Part shown: positions 1 to 9,049 of the stretch, piece after piece | How positions within the stretch are numbered: position 1 is the first letter of the stretch | Layout of the letters: each line of letters starts with the position of its first letter | Source of the DNA: Chryseobacterium nakagawai | Lineage (GTDB): Bacteria; Bacteroidota; Bacteroidia; Flavobacteriales; Weeksellaceae | NCBI RefSeq assembly: GCF_900637665.1 | Contig: NZ_LR134386.1 | Span: 1,170,501 to 1,234,500 of the forward strand | Reading direction: 5' to 3' | DNA: 64,000 bases | Notes under the pieces: generated by a model | Seen by the model: the letters and a program-made list of their open reading frames with translations, nothing else | Databases searched by the model: none | Told to the model about the DNA's origin: nothing | Position numbers and translations under genes: made by a program

Positions 1-51
1 TGGGATGATTTCTTTGGGGAAACAGATAATGAAACCAGAGAAGAAGATTAA
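1..51 (+). CDS. 3' end of an unidentified gene
   Basis: The first 51 bases read as sixteen codons in frame 1, ending in TAA. They encode a very acidic tail with W-D-D-F-F followed by many Asp, Glu and Asn residues. The rest of the gene lies outside the window, so the family cannot be named from the sequence. It is convergent with aroK, only 11 bases away. Confidence 0.5.
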   Translation, partial: WDDFFGETDNETREED

Positions 52-62
52 AATAGAAAGCT

Positions 63-578
63 CTAGTGATAGAGCTTTTCTATTATTTCGTTGACAATAT
101 CTTCAGGTTCCCTACCATCAGTGCCTATCGTAAACTGAGCTTTACTGTAAAATTGATTCCTTTCAAATAAATGCTTGGCAATAAATTCGGGAAGGTCTTC
201 ATCAACAATATTGGCAATTAGGGGCCTTTTTTCTTTTTGTTTAGAAAGTCTCTCAACCAATGTTCCTACAGAGGTTCTTAAAAATACACTTCTGGAATTA
301 TGATTAATGATTTCCATATTATTATAGTAAACAGGAGTGCCACCCCCAAGGCTTAATACAACATTCTCTTCCGAAGCTAATATTTCTTCAAGGGCCTCTC
401 TTTCCAGTTTTCTAAAGTAAATTTCTCCCTTTTTCTCAAAAATCTCAGGAATGGTTAATTTATTTCTCCTGGAGATCTCTTTGTCAAGATCAATGAGTTT
501 AAAATCTATTTTATCGCTTAATATTTTGGAAATGTGGGATTTGCCACTTCCCATGTATCCAATTAGTGAAATTATCAT
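63..578 (-). CDS. aroK: shikimate kinase
   Basis: Phosphorylates shikimate with ATP in the cytosolic pathway to chorismate and aromatic amino acids. The 171-aa length is normal for the AroK/AroL family. The N-terminus carries the P-loop GYMGSGKS (residues 7-14). Asp30 and Asp32 in DLD match the shikimate/Mg-binding strand, and a glycine-rich LGGGTP stretch near residue 78 matches the substrate-binding loop. The lid arginine region (KRPL) lies near residue 118. The start is the only ATG placed directly before the P-loop strand. It is a stand-alone gene, divergent from the tRNA operon that begins about 30 bases upstream. Confidence 0.95.
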   Translation of the reverse strand: MIISLIGYMGSGKSHISKILSDKIDFKLIDLDKEISRRNKLTIPEIFEKKGEIYFRKLEREALEEILASEENVVLSLGGGTPVYYNNMEIINHNSRSVFLRTSVGTLVERLSKQKEKRPLIANIVDEDLPEFIAKHLFERNQFYSKAQFTIGTDGREPEDIVNEIIEKLYH

Positions 579-609
579 GAATTTTTTTTAAACAAATTTG
601 CGAAAAAGT

Positions 610-639
610 TTTGAGATAAAGAAAAAAGTCATATCTTTG
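610..639 (+). promoter_or_regulatory. promoter of the tRNA operon
   Basis: A Bacteroidota-type promoter: TTTG at 610-613, an 18-base spacer, then TATCTTTG (fits TAnnTTTG) at 632-639. Transcription would start near 645, about 50 bases before the first tRNA-Lys. Confidence 0.7.
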
Positions 640-693
640 CACCACTTAAAACAAGGGACATTACTTAAATGAAAACTTGTTTATGAAGTGGCC

Positions 694-766
694 GACTCGG
701 TAGCTCAGCTGGTAGAGCAATACACTTTTAATGTATGGGTCCTGGGTTCGAATCCCAGCCGGGTCA
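694..766 (+). tRNA. tRNA-Lys (anticodon TTT)
   Basis: A 73-nt cloverleaf. The acceptor arms GACTCGG and CCGGGTC pair over seven bases with one G-U. The anticodon loop is CTTTTAA with anticodon TTT, the T arm CTGGG/CCCAG encloses TTCGAAT, and the discriminator is A. CCA is not encoded. It is the first gene of a three-tRNA operon. Confidence 0.97.
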
Positions 767-801
767 CTAGCAATAAATATTACAAATTTTGTAATTTTAT
801 T

Positions 802-884
802 GCCTGCGTGGTGAAATTGGTAGACACGCCATCTTGAGGGGGTGGTTTCCTAAGGATGTGCTGGTTCGAGTCCAGTCGCAGGCA
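802..884 (+). tRNA. tRNA-Leu (anticodon GAG)
   Basis: An 83-nt class II tRNA with acceptor GCCTGCG/CGCAGGC and discriminator A. The anticodon stem CCATC/GGTGG (one T-G wobble) holds the loop TTGAGGG with anticodon GAG. The short extra arm typical of Leu tRNAs lies between the anticodon and T stems. It reads CTC and CTT codons. Confidence 0.95.
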
Positions 885-943
885 CTGCAAAGAAAATTTT
901 ATAATTAAGAATAATTATTTTATATTTATTCCTAATTGTGGCC

Positions 944-1016
944 GACTCGGTAGCTCAGCTGGTAGAGCAATACACTTTTAATGTATGGGTCCTGGGTTCG
1001 AATCCCAGCCGGGTCA
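944..1016 (+). tRNA. tRNA-Lys (anticodon TTT), second copy
   Basis: Identical to the copy at 694-766. The identity extends from 6 bases upstream to 1 base downstream of the gene, which suggests a recent duplication or gene conversion. It is the last gene of the tRNA operon. Confidence 0.97.
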
Positions 1017-1070
1017 CAAGTTTACTGAAAAGTAAATTTTTTTCATATTAATATTTTGTGATTTGGTGTT

Positions 1071-1107
1071 TCAAAGGCTTCCTTCCGGAGGCCTTTGATT
1101 TTTATTT
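1071..1107 (+). terminator. intrinsic terminator of the tRNA operon
   Basis: A 12-bp stem (1071-1082 with 1087-1098, one G-U) with loop TTCC is followed by a T-rich tail. Confidence 0.85.
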
Positions 1108-1327
1108 AAACTAAAATCTGAAATATAATAAAGATATTCTGTTTTAAACTTCAATGATATCCTTACTTGTGATATAGCTGCAAAAATAATGAGCTTGAAA
1201 ATCTTAGATAATAAACGTAATCTCGATTGATAGAGTTTATATTTCTTTACTTTATAGGTCAATGATATTTTTGTGTATATGAAATTCGAAAGAGAAAGTA
1301 TGTTGGGAGGGTAACTCAAATAAAAAA

Positions 1328-1350
1328 CTCTGACCAGGGTATGATCAGAG
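1328..1350 (-). terminator. terminator of panC
   Basis: Read on the minus strand, CTCTGATCA and TGGTCAGAG form a 9-bp stem with one G-U. It is followed by six T residues (1327-1322). Confidence 0.75.
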
Positions 1351-1390
1351 CTATGTTTTATTTATTAGGAAAGCCATTTGGGAGTAAATA

Positions 1391-2239
1391 TTAATCCAAA
1401 TGCATATTGTCAATTAATCTCACTCCATCTACAACGACCACAATAAAGGCTCTGAATTTTCTGTCTTTATAGAAGAAATCAGTTTCCTGTAAAGTGTTTT
1501 CATCTGCAATAAGGAAGTATTCTAATTGCATTCCTTTTTGATTGTCAAAAATATCTGTTACTCTTTCTTTGATTTCAGGAATACTAACCGTTCTGAACCA
1601 GTCATTTACTTTTTTTAAAGTTTCATAAATGATTTTTGAAGCTTCTTTTCGATCTTCTTGAAGTCTTTGGTTTCTTGAGCTTAACGCCAGTCCGTTATCT
1701 GCTCTGTAAATAGAAACTCCTTGTATTTTAACGGGTAAGTGCTTTTTATCTACCATTTTCCTAATGATGGCTAACTGCTGGAAATCTTTTTCTCCAAAAT
1801 AAGCATTATCAGGCTGTACCTGTCTGAATAATTTCTCTACAACGGTCCCTACACCGTCAAAATGTCCAGGTCTGGATTTTCCTTCCATTTCATTTTCCAA
1901 TCCATCAAAATCATAGTGTTGACTTTCTGCTTTTTCAGGATAAATATCTGTAACTTCAGGAATGTAAACAGCATCTACAAGCCCGGATTTTTCTAAAATC
2001 AGGAGGTCTCTATTAATATCTCTTGGATATTTTTCAAGATCCTCGGGGTTATTAAATTGAGTCGGATTTACAAAAATTGAAGAAATAACAAGGTCATTCT
2101 CCTTTTTTGCTTCTTCATACAGGGAAAGATGTCCCTTGTGCAGAGCTCCCATTGTAGGGGCAAAGCCAATTCTTTTTCCCATTTCCTTCTGTCTTTCAAT
2201 GAAATCCTGAAGGGTTTTCCTGTTTTTTATAACTTCCAT
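1391..2239 (-). CDS. panC: pantothenate synthetase
   Basis: Joins pantoate and beta-alanine with ATP in the last step of pantothenate (coenzyme A precursor) synthesis, in the cytosol. The 282-aa length is normal for the family. The nucleotidyltransferase HIGH-type motif is in PTMGALHKGHLSL with His34 and His37. The KMSKS-equivalent loop is near SSRN in the second half, and the pantoate-binding region GENDxxQ-like (GEKDFQQ) lies around residues 149-155. The gene has its own terminator and a probable promoter 21 bases upstream, and is divergent from the glycogen-synthase-like gene. Confidence 0.95.
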   Translation of the reverse strand: MEVIKNRKTLQDFIERQKEMGKRIGFAPTMGALHKGHLSLYEEAKKENDLVISSIFVNPTQFNNPEDLEKYPRDINRDLLILEKSGLVDAVYIPEVTDIYPEKAESQHYDFDGLENEMEGKSRPGHFDGVGTVVEKLFRQVQPDNAYFGEKDFQQLAIIRKMVDKKHLPVKIQGVSIYRADNGLALSSRNQRLQEDRKEASKIIYETLKKVNDWFRTVSIPEIKERVTDIFDNQKGMQLEYFLIADENTLQETDFFYKDRKFRAFIVVVVDGVRLIDNMHLD

Positions 2240-2259
2240 AGTTTATTTTAATACTTATT

Positions 2260-2267
2260 CAAAAATA
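2260..2267 (-). promoter_or_regulatory. candidate -7 element of panC
   Basis: On the minus strand this reads TATTTTTG, a match to TAnnTTTG, 21 bases before the panC ATG. No clear -33 element was seen. Confidence 0.4.
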
Positions 2268-2363
2268 CTAAAAATATCACATAATAAAATGTGTTTTTAC
2301 CAATTTGCCAAAGGGAATTTTCGTAAAAAAATGTTAATTAAAATAATGTTGGATGTTTTTTTG

Positions 2364-2371
2364 TAATTTTG
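2364..2371 (+). promoter_or_regulatory. -7 element of the glycogen-synthase-like gene
   Basis: TAATTTTG fits TAnnTTTG. It overlaps a TTG that would extend the downstream reading frame by 14 codons, so that TTG cannot be the start of a transcript made from here. This decides for the ATG at 2411. Confidence 0.6.
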
Positions 2372-2410
2372 CACATTAAAGCATTTTTACAAAAATTAGA
2401 TAGAAAGTTT

Positions 2411-3181
2411 ATGCCGAATCAAAAAATACTGTATATTACTACAGAGATGTATCCATACCAAGAAGATACAAATATGGCCGCTGTGGTAAACAAAATGGCG
2501 CTTAAGATGCACAATGAAGTTAATGATGTAAGAGTTTTTATGCCAAGATTTGGACAAATAAGTGAAAGGAAATTCCAACTTCATGAGGTGATTCGTCTTT
2601 CAGGGATGAATATTATTATCAATGACCTGGATCAGCCACTTATCATTAAAGTAGCGTCTCTTCCGGGGGAAAGACTTCAGGTTTACTTTATAGACAATGA
2701 AGAATATTTCAAAAGAAAACAGTATTATTTCGATGACGAAGGGACCCCTTTCGATGATAATGACGAAAGAGCTATTTTCTTTGCCAGAGGAGTAATTGAA
2801 ACCATCAAAAAACTCAATTGGGTACCGGATGTTATTCATTTGAATGGATGGATGTCTTCATTTGTTCCAATTTATCTTAAAACTTACTACGAATCAGATA
2901 CTTATTTCAAGGATGCAAAGATTGTTCTTTCCTTATACAATGAGAAAGAAGCTGAACTTGATAAAAAGATCGATGAAAAGCTGAAGTTTGATAATATTTC
3001 AGGATTAAAAGCGTTAGATAATCCAACGATCAAAAGTTTCGTTATCGAAAGTATGAACTATGTAGATACTGTTGTAAAAGGAGATGAATTCCTGGATGAA
3101 GACCTTGATAAGGCTTTCAATGAAACAGCGACTCAAAAGTCGGAGTATCTTGATGTAGATTCTATAAATCAACTTTATTAA
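2411..3181 (+). CDS. glycogen/starch synthase N-terminal-like protein
   Basis: A 256-aa protein resembling the N-terminal (GT5-type) half of ADP-glucose glycogen synthases. It opens with KILYITTEMYPY, continues through a segment with RVFMPRFG, and has DVIHLNGWM near residue 145, which corresponds to the family's DVVHAHDW region. The C-terminal ADP-glucose-binding Rossmann domain is absent, so catalysis on its own is doubtful. Known glycogen synthases are near 470 aa. The start is set by the promoter at 2364-2371. The gene lies 15 bases before the DUF4270 lipoprotein gene and probably forms an operon with it and glmS. Its exact role is not known to me. Confidence 0.75.
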   Translation: MPNQKILYITTEMYPYQEDTNMAAVVNKMALKMHNEVNDVRVFMPRFGQISERKFQLHEVIRLSGMNIIINDLDQPLIIKVASLPGERLQVYFIDNEEYFKRKQYYFDDEGTPFDDNDERAIFFARGVIETIKKLNWVPDVIHLNGWMSSFVPIYLKTYYESDTYFKDAKIVLSLYNEKEAELDKKIDEKLKFDNISGLKALDNPTIKSFVIESMNYVDTVVKGDEFLDEDLDKAFNETATQKSEYLDVDSINQLY

Positions 3182-3196
3182 AAAAACACATTTTTA

Positions 3197-4831
3197 ATGA
3201 CTCATACTCTTAAAAGGACTTTCGCCATGCTTCTATTGGCGGTTTTCGGAAGTGCAATTCTTTATAACTGCGAACCGGATCCGGATTCGCTTGGTCAACA
3301 ACTCTTTGATAAAGATGCTGCAAAAGGTACTGAACTTTCATTGCCTATTATAGCCTATAATATTAATAATAATGACTCTATCAGGAGTGATGCGACCGGA
3401 CTGCTCGCTACTGGAGGATCTAATGTAGCCGTTCTTGGAGCTTTTAAAGAAGGTCAATTTGGAATGCAGAAGGCTTCTTATATTACTCAATTGAGATTAC
3501 CTGCTACCTTTGATTTCGGAGATAAACCAGAAGTAGATTCCGTTGTGCTGGTGGTAAGAACACCTGCAAATACAGCAGATGATACTTATTATATTGCAGA
3601 TAAAGTGATTGCACCTGCTGCATATGAAAAAAAGGATTTCCCTGTTGGAAATGAGAAAGTAACTGTTTCTGTAGAAAAGAAAACATATCCAATTTTTAAG
3701 TACGGTAAAGATGATACTGCTTTTAAGTCTATGAAGATTAACGTGCATGAAGTTACTTCATTCTTAGATGCGAGTAAAACAGAGTTTACCCGTTCTACTG
3801 CTACTGGCGTTACTACAGATAAATTGCTTGGATCAGGTGTTTTTGATGGAAATGTAAGCAGTGTTGTTATTACCAATAAAACGGATAATACTATACCATT
3901 TGAAGCTAAGTTAGGTTTCAGAATAAATCTGGATAAAACATTTTTCCAGCAGAAAATTCTTGATCAAAAAGGAAAACCCGTGCTTCAGGATGCTGCTAAC
4001 TTTACAAGATACTTCAATGGAATCAAACTTTCAGTGGAAGAAAATGACGGTTATCTTTTCCAGTTTTCTCCTAATGATATGCAGATTATTATGTATTATA
4101 AATCTGATATAACGGCGAATGGTACTACAACCAGATCACAATCGAAACTTGAGTTTGATCTTGGAAACAAAAATGTTCATCTCGGACAATATGCATATGA
4201 TAGAAGCAATTCTGCTCTTGGAAAAGTAATACCTACATTTACAAAAAATGGTGATTCTAGAATTTTCCTTCAGGGAATGGGAGGACCTTCTATGGGGGTG
4301 AAAATTCCGGATGATGTTATTAATGGCTTGAAAGATAAGTTTAAAAATGATAAAGCTGGTATTATAGGGGCTAAAGTCAGAGTGTATGTAGATATGGATA
4401 ATACATTTGTTAATGCTCAATCTGTAGCAGCAAACCGTAAATTTACACTTGTTCCGCTTCCATATAAACAAGATGGTACAATTGATTATGCAAACCTTGT
4501 ATTTACAGCAGATATGACTGCAGGGTTCCCAATGTATTATTATAATGCGAAGAATGGAGACACTCCTGAATATTATGAATTTGTGGTAACAAAAACGATT
4601 AAAAATATTGTTGAAGGTAAAGATGGTACTACTACTTTGGCAGCCAATGATCCTTTATTGATTAACCTAGGAGCATTTGTGAAAAACCCATCTAACAGTG
4701 GAATACCATATGGAGCAAGATATACTACCAGAGCTACTGATATGAACAGAGTAGTACTGATAGGAAGTGATCCTAGTAATGATAAAAATAGAGTTAAGCT
4801 GGTAGTTACTTATTCAACAGCTAATAAATAA
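3197..4831 (+). CDS. DUF4270 family lipoprotein
   Basis: A 544-aa secreted lipoprotein. The signal peptide has a hydrophobic core at residues 10-22 and a lipobox ending at Cys25 (LYNC), followed by acidic residues. The segment QLFDKDAAKGTE and the repeated pattern of beta-strand-like stretches, including DSVVLVVRTP, match what I recall of DUF4270, a family common in Flavobacteriia. The function of that family is unknown. It sits between a glycogen-synthase-like gene and glmS (28 bases downstream), so expression with sugar-nucleotide genes is likely. Placement in the outer-membrane lipoprotein pool is inferred. Confidence 0.75.
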   Translation: MTHTLKRTFAMLLLAVFGSAILYNCEPDPDSLGQQLFDKDAAKGTELSLPIIAYNINNNDSIRSDATGLLATGGSNVAVLGAFKEGQFGMQKASYITQLRLPATFDFGDKPEVDSVVLVVRTPANTADDTYYIADKVIAPAAYEKKDFPVGNEKVTVSVEKKTYPIFKYGKDDTAFKSMKINVHEVTSFLDASKTEFTRSTATGVTTDKLLGSGVFDGNVSSVVITNKTDNTIPFEAKLGFRINLDKTFFQQKILDQKGKPVLQDAANFTRYFNGIKLSVEENDGYLFQFSPNDMQIIMYYKSDITANGTTTRSQSKLEFDLGNKNVHLGQYAYDRSNSALGKVIPTFTKNGDSRIFLQGMGGPSMGVKIPDDVINGLKDKFKNDKAGIIGAKVRVYVDMDNTFVNAQSVAANRKFTLVPLPYKQDGTIDYANLVFTADMTAGFPMYYYNAKNGDTPEYYEFVVTKTIKNIVEGKDGTTTLAANDPLLINLGAFVKNPSNSGIPYGARYTTRATDMNRVVLIGSDPSNDKNRVKLVVTYSTANK

Positions 4832-4859
4832 AACACAATAAACACAAGACAAAATAAAT

Positions 4860-6713
4860 ATGTGCGGAATAGTAGGATATACAGGTTTTCAGGATGCTTA
4901 TGAGATCGTAATTAATGGTCTTAGAAGACTTGAATACAGAGGGTATGATAGTGCTGGAATAGTTTTGGAAGGTTCAAACAATAAGTTTGAAGTAGAAAAA
5001 ACAAAAGGTAAGGTGGAAGATTTGGTGAATATTTCGAAGCAATTAAAAGGAACTGCCAATATTGGTATGGGGCATACCCGCTGGGCTACCCATGGAGTTC
5101 CAAGCGACAGAAATTCTCACCCGCATTTGTCAAATAATGGAAAAATAGCTCTAGTACACAATGGTATTATTGAAAACTATGATACCATTAAAACAATGCT
5201 TAGTGAAAAAGGATTTACGTTCAAATCAGAAACAGATACTGAAGTATTGGTGAATCTTGTTCAATATTTTATGGACCTTAACCCGGAAATTGATTTTCCG
5301 GCAGCTGTGAGATATGCTTTAAATGAAGTATATGGAGCATATGCTATAACAGTACTTCATGAAGATTATCCTGGAGTATTAGTTGTAGGAAGATTAGGAT
5401 CTCCTTTAGCGATCGGACTTGGTGAAAAAGAATATTTCATTGCTTCTGATGCTTCTCCTTTTGTGGAATTTACTAAAGAAGCTATTTACCTTGAAGAAGG
5501 TCACATGGCTACTATTTCATTAGAAAATGGAGTAGATATCAGAACAATTAATGACAACTCTAAGATTGAACCTGAAATTCAAGAGCTTAAATTAAGCTTA
5601 GAACAGATTGAAAAAGGTGGCTATGAGCATTTCATGCTGAAAGAAATCTTTGAACAGCCTAAGTCTATTCATGATACTATGAGAGGAAGACTTCTTGTAG
5701 ATGAAGGAGTGATTAAAATGGCAGGAATCTGGGATCATGTAGAAAAGTTCAAAAATGCTAATAGAATAATTATCATTGCTTGTGGAACTTCATGGCATGC
5801 AGGTCTTATCGGAGAATACCTTATTGAAGAATATGCAAGAATTCCGGTAGAGGTAGAATATGCTTCAGAATTCAGATACAGAAACCCTATCATTACTGAT
5901 AAAGATGTTGTTATTGCAATTTCTCAATCTGGAGAAACAGCAGACACAATGGCTGCTTTAAAATTAGCAAAAGAAAAAGGGGCATTTATATATGGTATTT
6001 GTAATGTAGTAGATTCATCTATTGCGAGAATTACAGATGCAGGTTCATACACCCATGCAGGGCCTGAAATTGGGGTAGCGTCTACAAAAGCGTTTACTGC
6101 ACAGCTTACTATTCTTACTTTAATTGCATTTAAATTAGGTAAGCATAATGGAAATTTAGGAAATGCTGAGTTTATGAGCTTAATTGCTGAGCTTGATGCT
6201 ATTCCTAAAAAGATTGAAGAAGTATTAAGTACTACTCATGAGCTGACTCAAAATATTGCAAAAGATTTTGTGAAGGCTACAAACTTCCTTTATTTAGGAA
6301 GAGGATACAATTATCCAGCTGCCCTGGAAGGAGCTTTGAAATTAAAAGAAATTTCTTATATCCATGCAGAAGGGTATCCAGCTGCAGAAATGAAGCACGG
6401 ACCAATCGCTCTGATTGATGAAAATATGCCAATTGTTATTATAGCTCCTAAAAAAGGACACTATGATAAAATTGTAAGTAATGTTCAGGAAATCAAAGCA
6501 AGAAAAGGAAAAGTTATAGCTGTTGTCAATAAAGGTGATCGTCAGGTTAGCGAAATGGCAGATTACGTTATTGAAATTCCTGAAACCTCAGAATGTTTCT
6601 CTCCAATTGTAGCGTCAGTACCGTTACAACTGCTTGCTTATTATATTGCAGTATATAGAGGAGCGAACGTAGATCAGCCGAGAAATTTGGCAAAATCTGT
6701 AACTGTGGAATAA
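4860..6713 (+). CDS. glmS: glutamine--fructose-6-phosphate aminotransferase (isomerizing)
   Basis: Makes glucosamine-6-phosphate from fructose-6-phosphate and glutamine, the entry step to UDP-GlcNAc, peptidoglycan and lipid A. The 617-aa protein begins MCGIVGY, with Cys2 as the N-terminal nucleophile of the class II glutaminase domain (residues 2-225), which includes GHTRWATHG and HNGIIENY. Two SIS isomerase domains follow (about 290-430 and 460-610), with SQSGETADT and the C-terminal AKSVTVE that closes the active site. No glmS ribozyme-like leader was recognised, and the 28-base gap before the gene leaves no room for one. Confidence 0.97.
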   Translation: MCGIVGYTGFQDAYEIVINGLRRLEYRGYDSAGIVLEGSNNKFEVEKTKGKVEDLVNISKQLKGTANIGMGHTRWATHGVPSDRNSHPHLSNNGKIALVHNGIIENYDTIKTMLSEKGFTFKSETDTEVLVNLVQYFMDLNPEIDFPAAVRYALNEVYGAYAITVLHEDYPGVLVVGRLGSPLAIGLGEKEYFIASDASPFVEFTKEAIYLEEGHMATISLENGVDIRTINDNSKIEPEIQELKLSLEQIEKGGYEHFMLKEIFEQPKSIHDTMRGRLLVDEGVIKMAGIWDHVEKFKNANRIIIIACGTSWHAGLIGEYLIEEYARIPVEVEYASEFRYRNPIITDKDVVIAISQSGETADTMAALKLAKEKGAFIYGICNVVDSSIARITDAGSYTHAGPEIGVASTKAFTAQLTILTLIAFKLGKHNGNLGNAEFMSLIAELDAIPKKIEEVLSTTHELTQNIAKDFVKATNFLYLGRGYNYPAALEGALKLKEISYIHAEGYPAAEMKHGPIALIDENMPIVIIAPKKGHYDKIVSNVQEIKARKGKVIAVVNKGDRQVSEMADYVIEIPETSECFSPIVASVPLQLLAYYIAVYRGANVDQPRNLAKSVTVE

Positions 6714-6821
6714 AAATTAGTTGTAAATAAAATAAATTTAGATTTCTTCCGTTATTTCAAAAAAAATCTTAAAAGTTTCTTAAAAAAATTATATATTTAC
6801 GGCTTAATTATAAAAATTAAC

Positions 6822-8243
6822 ATGAAAAGGATATTTCTTTTATTATTGTCTGCGTCGGTAGCATCGGTATCTTGTTCAGGTGGTGGCAGCTCTTCTGTAG
6901 GGAAGCCAGGAACAAAAGGAGAATTGATACCAAGAGAAAAAACGAAATCATTTGTTGCGGAACGACCATACGGAATGGTTGCTATTCCTGCAGGTTCATT
7001 TGTTGCTGGTTTAGCAGACCAGGATCCAACAAATACACCTGAAAAAGCATCATTGAAGACAGTTACTGTTTCTTCTTTCTTCATGGATGAAGCAGAAACT
7101 ACCAATGCAGAATACAGGGTATTTATCAACTATGTAAGAGATTCTATTGCAAGAACTCTACTCGCTGAAGCTGCCGGAGAAGGTGGTGACGAAGGTGGTC
7201 GTAGAGGAGCAAGCATAGGAGATTATGCATACCTTGCTAAAAAAGAAGAAAATTTAACACCTTATCAAGAATATATGGAAGGTCAAGGGGGCCGTGAAGA
7301 CGGAACCTATGATGCTAGCAAAAGATTAGACTGGAAAATTCCTTTACACTGGAGTACTTCAAAATACCCGGATGTAGAGTACGCAGAAGTTCTGGAATCT
7401 ATGTATTTGCCTGCTTCTTCAAGAATTGGAAACGAAAGAATTTTAGATGTAAGTAAGTTGAAGTATACGTACCGTTGGGGAGATATGGATGCGGCCCTTG
7501 CAGATAACGAAAGAGGAGCCAATTACCTGAAAAGCCAAAGTATCGCGATTTATCCCGATACTACGGTTTGGGTAAAAGATTTCCACTTTGCTTACAATGA
7601 GCCATTATTTGAACAATATTTCTGGCACAAGGCTTACAAAAACTATCCTGTAGTTGGTGTTACCTGGGATCAGGCAAGAGCTTATTGTAACTTCAGATCT
7701 AAATTGAAAACTGATTACAACGAAAGTTTAAAAAGAAAAAAACAAAGACCATTGCAGTTCCGTCTTCCAACAGAAATCGAATGGGAATATGCTGCAAGAG
7801 GTGGTATGCAAAATGCCACTTACCCTTGGGGAGGTCCATACTTAATGGATGATAGAGGTTGTTACTTAGCCAACTTCAAACCTAAGAGAGGTAACTATAT
7901 GGAAGACGAGAAAAAAGGTACTTATACATATACAGCTCCAGTTAAGAAATTTAAGAAAAATGGATTTGGGTTATTTGATATGGCTGGAAATGTTTCTGAA
8001 TGGACAGAATCTGCATATAACAACTCTTCTTATGGATTCTCTTCTACACTAAATCCTTCTACTAAAGATAAAAAGGATACTAAAAAATCTGTAAGAGGTG
8101 GATCTTGGAAAGATATAGGATATGCACTAATGACGGGTGCAAGAGACTGGGAGAGAAAAGATTCAGCAAGAAGCTATATCGGATTTAGAACTGTACAGGA
8201 CATTCCTGAAGCAGCTGTTAAGCCAAGAAGAGTTAACAGATAA
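6822..8243 (+). CDS. gldK: gliding motility/T9SS lipoprotein GldK
   Basis: The outer-membrane lipoprotein that forms the periplasmic ring of the type IX secretion system together with GldN. The protein is 473 aa, with a signal peptide and lipobox ending at Cys18 (SVSC) followed by SGGG. The body is a formylglycine-generating-enzyme-like (SUMF/FGE) domain, seen in MVAIPAGSFVAG, FFMDEAETTNAEYRVF, RLPTEIEWEYAARGG, GLFDMAGNVSEW and VRGGSWKD. GldJ shares this fold. Here the immediate gldL-gldM-gldN neighbours identify GldK. It is the first gene of the operon, 108 bases after glmS. Confidence 0.93.
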   Translation: MKRIFLLLLSASVASVSCSGGGSSSVGKPGTKGELIPREKTKSFVAERPYGMVAIPAGSFVAGLADQDPTNTPEKASLKTVTVSSFFMDEAETTNAEYRVFINYVRDSIARTLLAEAAGEGGDEGGRRGASIGDYAYLAKKEENLTPYQEYMEGQGGREDGTYDASKRLDWKIPLHWSTSKYPDVEYAEVLESMYLPASSRIGNERILDVSKLKYTYRWGDMDAALADNERGANYLKSQSIAIYPDTTVWVKDFHFAYNEPLFEQYFWHKAYKNYPVVGVTWDQARAYCNFRSKLKTDYNESLKRKKQRPLQFRLPTEIEWEYAARGGMQNATYPWGGPYLMDDRGCYLANFKPKRGNYMEDEKKGTYTYTAPVKKFKKNGFGLFDMAGNVSEWTESAYNNSSYGFSSTLNPSTKDKKDTKKSVRGGSWKDIGYALMTGARDWERKDSARSYIGFRTVQDIPEAAVKPRRVNR

Positions 8244-8303
8244 TAAACCAAAACAATTATTTTTCAATACAATTTTATTTAACATTAAAAAAACTAACTC
8301 AAT

Positions 8304-8996
8304 ATGTTTAAGACGAAAGATGCTTGGATGAATTTCTTCTATTCATTCGGTGCTGCAATTGTAATTCTTGGAGCTTGGCTTAAAATTACTCACATAACCC
8401 TGGGACCAATTAACGGTAATATAGCGCTTACTGTAGGGCTTATTACAGAAGCGATTATCTTTATTATCTTCGCTTTCGACCCTCCAAAAACTGAAGAGTC
8501 TTATGCTTGGGAAAATGTTTACCCTGAATTATTAGATAAACATGCTAACCCAAACCCATTACACTCAAATGTAACAACTAGAAATACAGGTAACCAATTT
8601 GCAGAGTTAGAAAACTCTCTTTCTAACAAATTGGATAAAATGCTTGAAGATGCAAGATTAGACGTTCAATTATTTGAAAGATTAAGAACTGGAATTGACA
8701 AGTTTTCAAGTTCTGTAGATCAAATCAATCAAACTGTTGACGTTTCTGCTTCTACTCATAAATATAATGATCAGTTAAACAAGGCTGCTCAACATATGGA
8801 AAGTATGAATGCATTATATGCTATGCAGTTGGAAAGCGGTAAGAAACAAGCAGAATTTGCTACTAAATATGTTTCTGACATGCAGAAATCTGTTGAACAT
8901 TCTGAAAAATTCAACCAAGAGCTACAAGGTTTAACTTCTAATCTTAATAACTTAAATAGAGTTTATGGTGGTATGCTAACTGCTATGAAGTCTTAA
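8304..8996 (+). CDS. gldL: T9SS inner-membrane motor protein GldL
   Basis: The cytoplasmic-membrane stator that, with GldM, turns the proton gradient into motion for secretion and gliding. The protein is 230 aa, with two transmembrane helices at about residues 10-30 and 38-58. The first contains Lys27 and the second Glu49; as I recall, these are the functional charged pair in Flavobacterium GldL. A long, mostly helical cytoplasmic part with predicted coiled-coil character (residues 100-225) follows. It lies 60 bases after gldK and 53 before gldM. Confidence 0.95.
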   Translation: MFKTKDAWMNFFYSFGAAIVILGAWLKITHITLGPINGNIALTVGLITEAIIFIIFAFDPPKTEESYAWENVYPELLDKHANPNPLHSNVTTRNTGNQFAELENSLSNKLDKMLEDARLDVQLFERLRTGIDKFSSSVDQINQTVDVSASTHKYNDQLNKAAQHMESMNALYAMQLESGKKQAEFATKYVSDMQKSVEHSEKFNQELQGLTSNLNNLNRVYGGMLTAMKS

Positions 8997-9049
8997 TTCC
9001 TAACCATTTCTGAACTTAAACTATTTAATCAAAAAACAAAGAAAAGAGA

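Larger units (their letters stand above)
1017..1390. other. intergenic region between the tRNA operon and panC
   Basis: This 374-base stretch holds the tRNA-operon terminator at its left end and the panC terminator at its right end. The AT-rich middle (about 1108-1327) shows no convincing gene. An 82-codon minus-strand reading frame here runs across the tRNA terminator and has no recognisable features. Confidence 0.6.

Noticed and set aside
1071..1319. 82-codon minus-strand reading frame
   Set aside because: It runs across the tRNA-operon terminator and has low-complexity Leu/Ile/Ser content, no ribosome-binding context and no homology-like motifs.
4832..4859. glmS ribozyme or riboswitch before glmS
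   Set aside because: Only 28 bases separate glmS from the preceding gene, too few for such an element.
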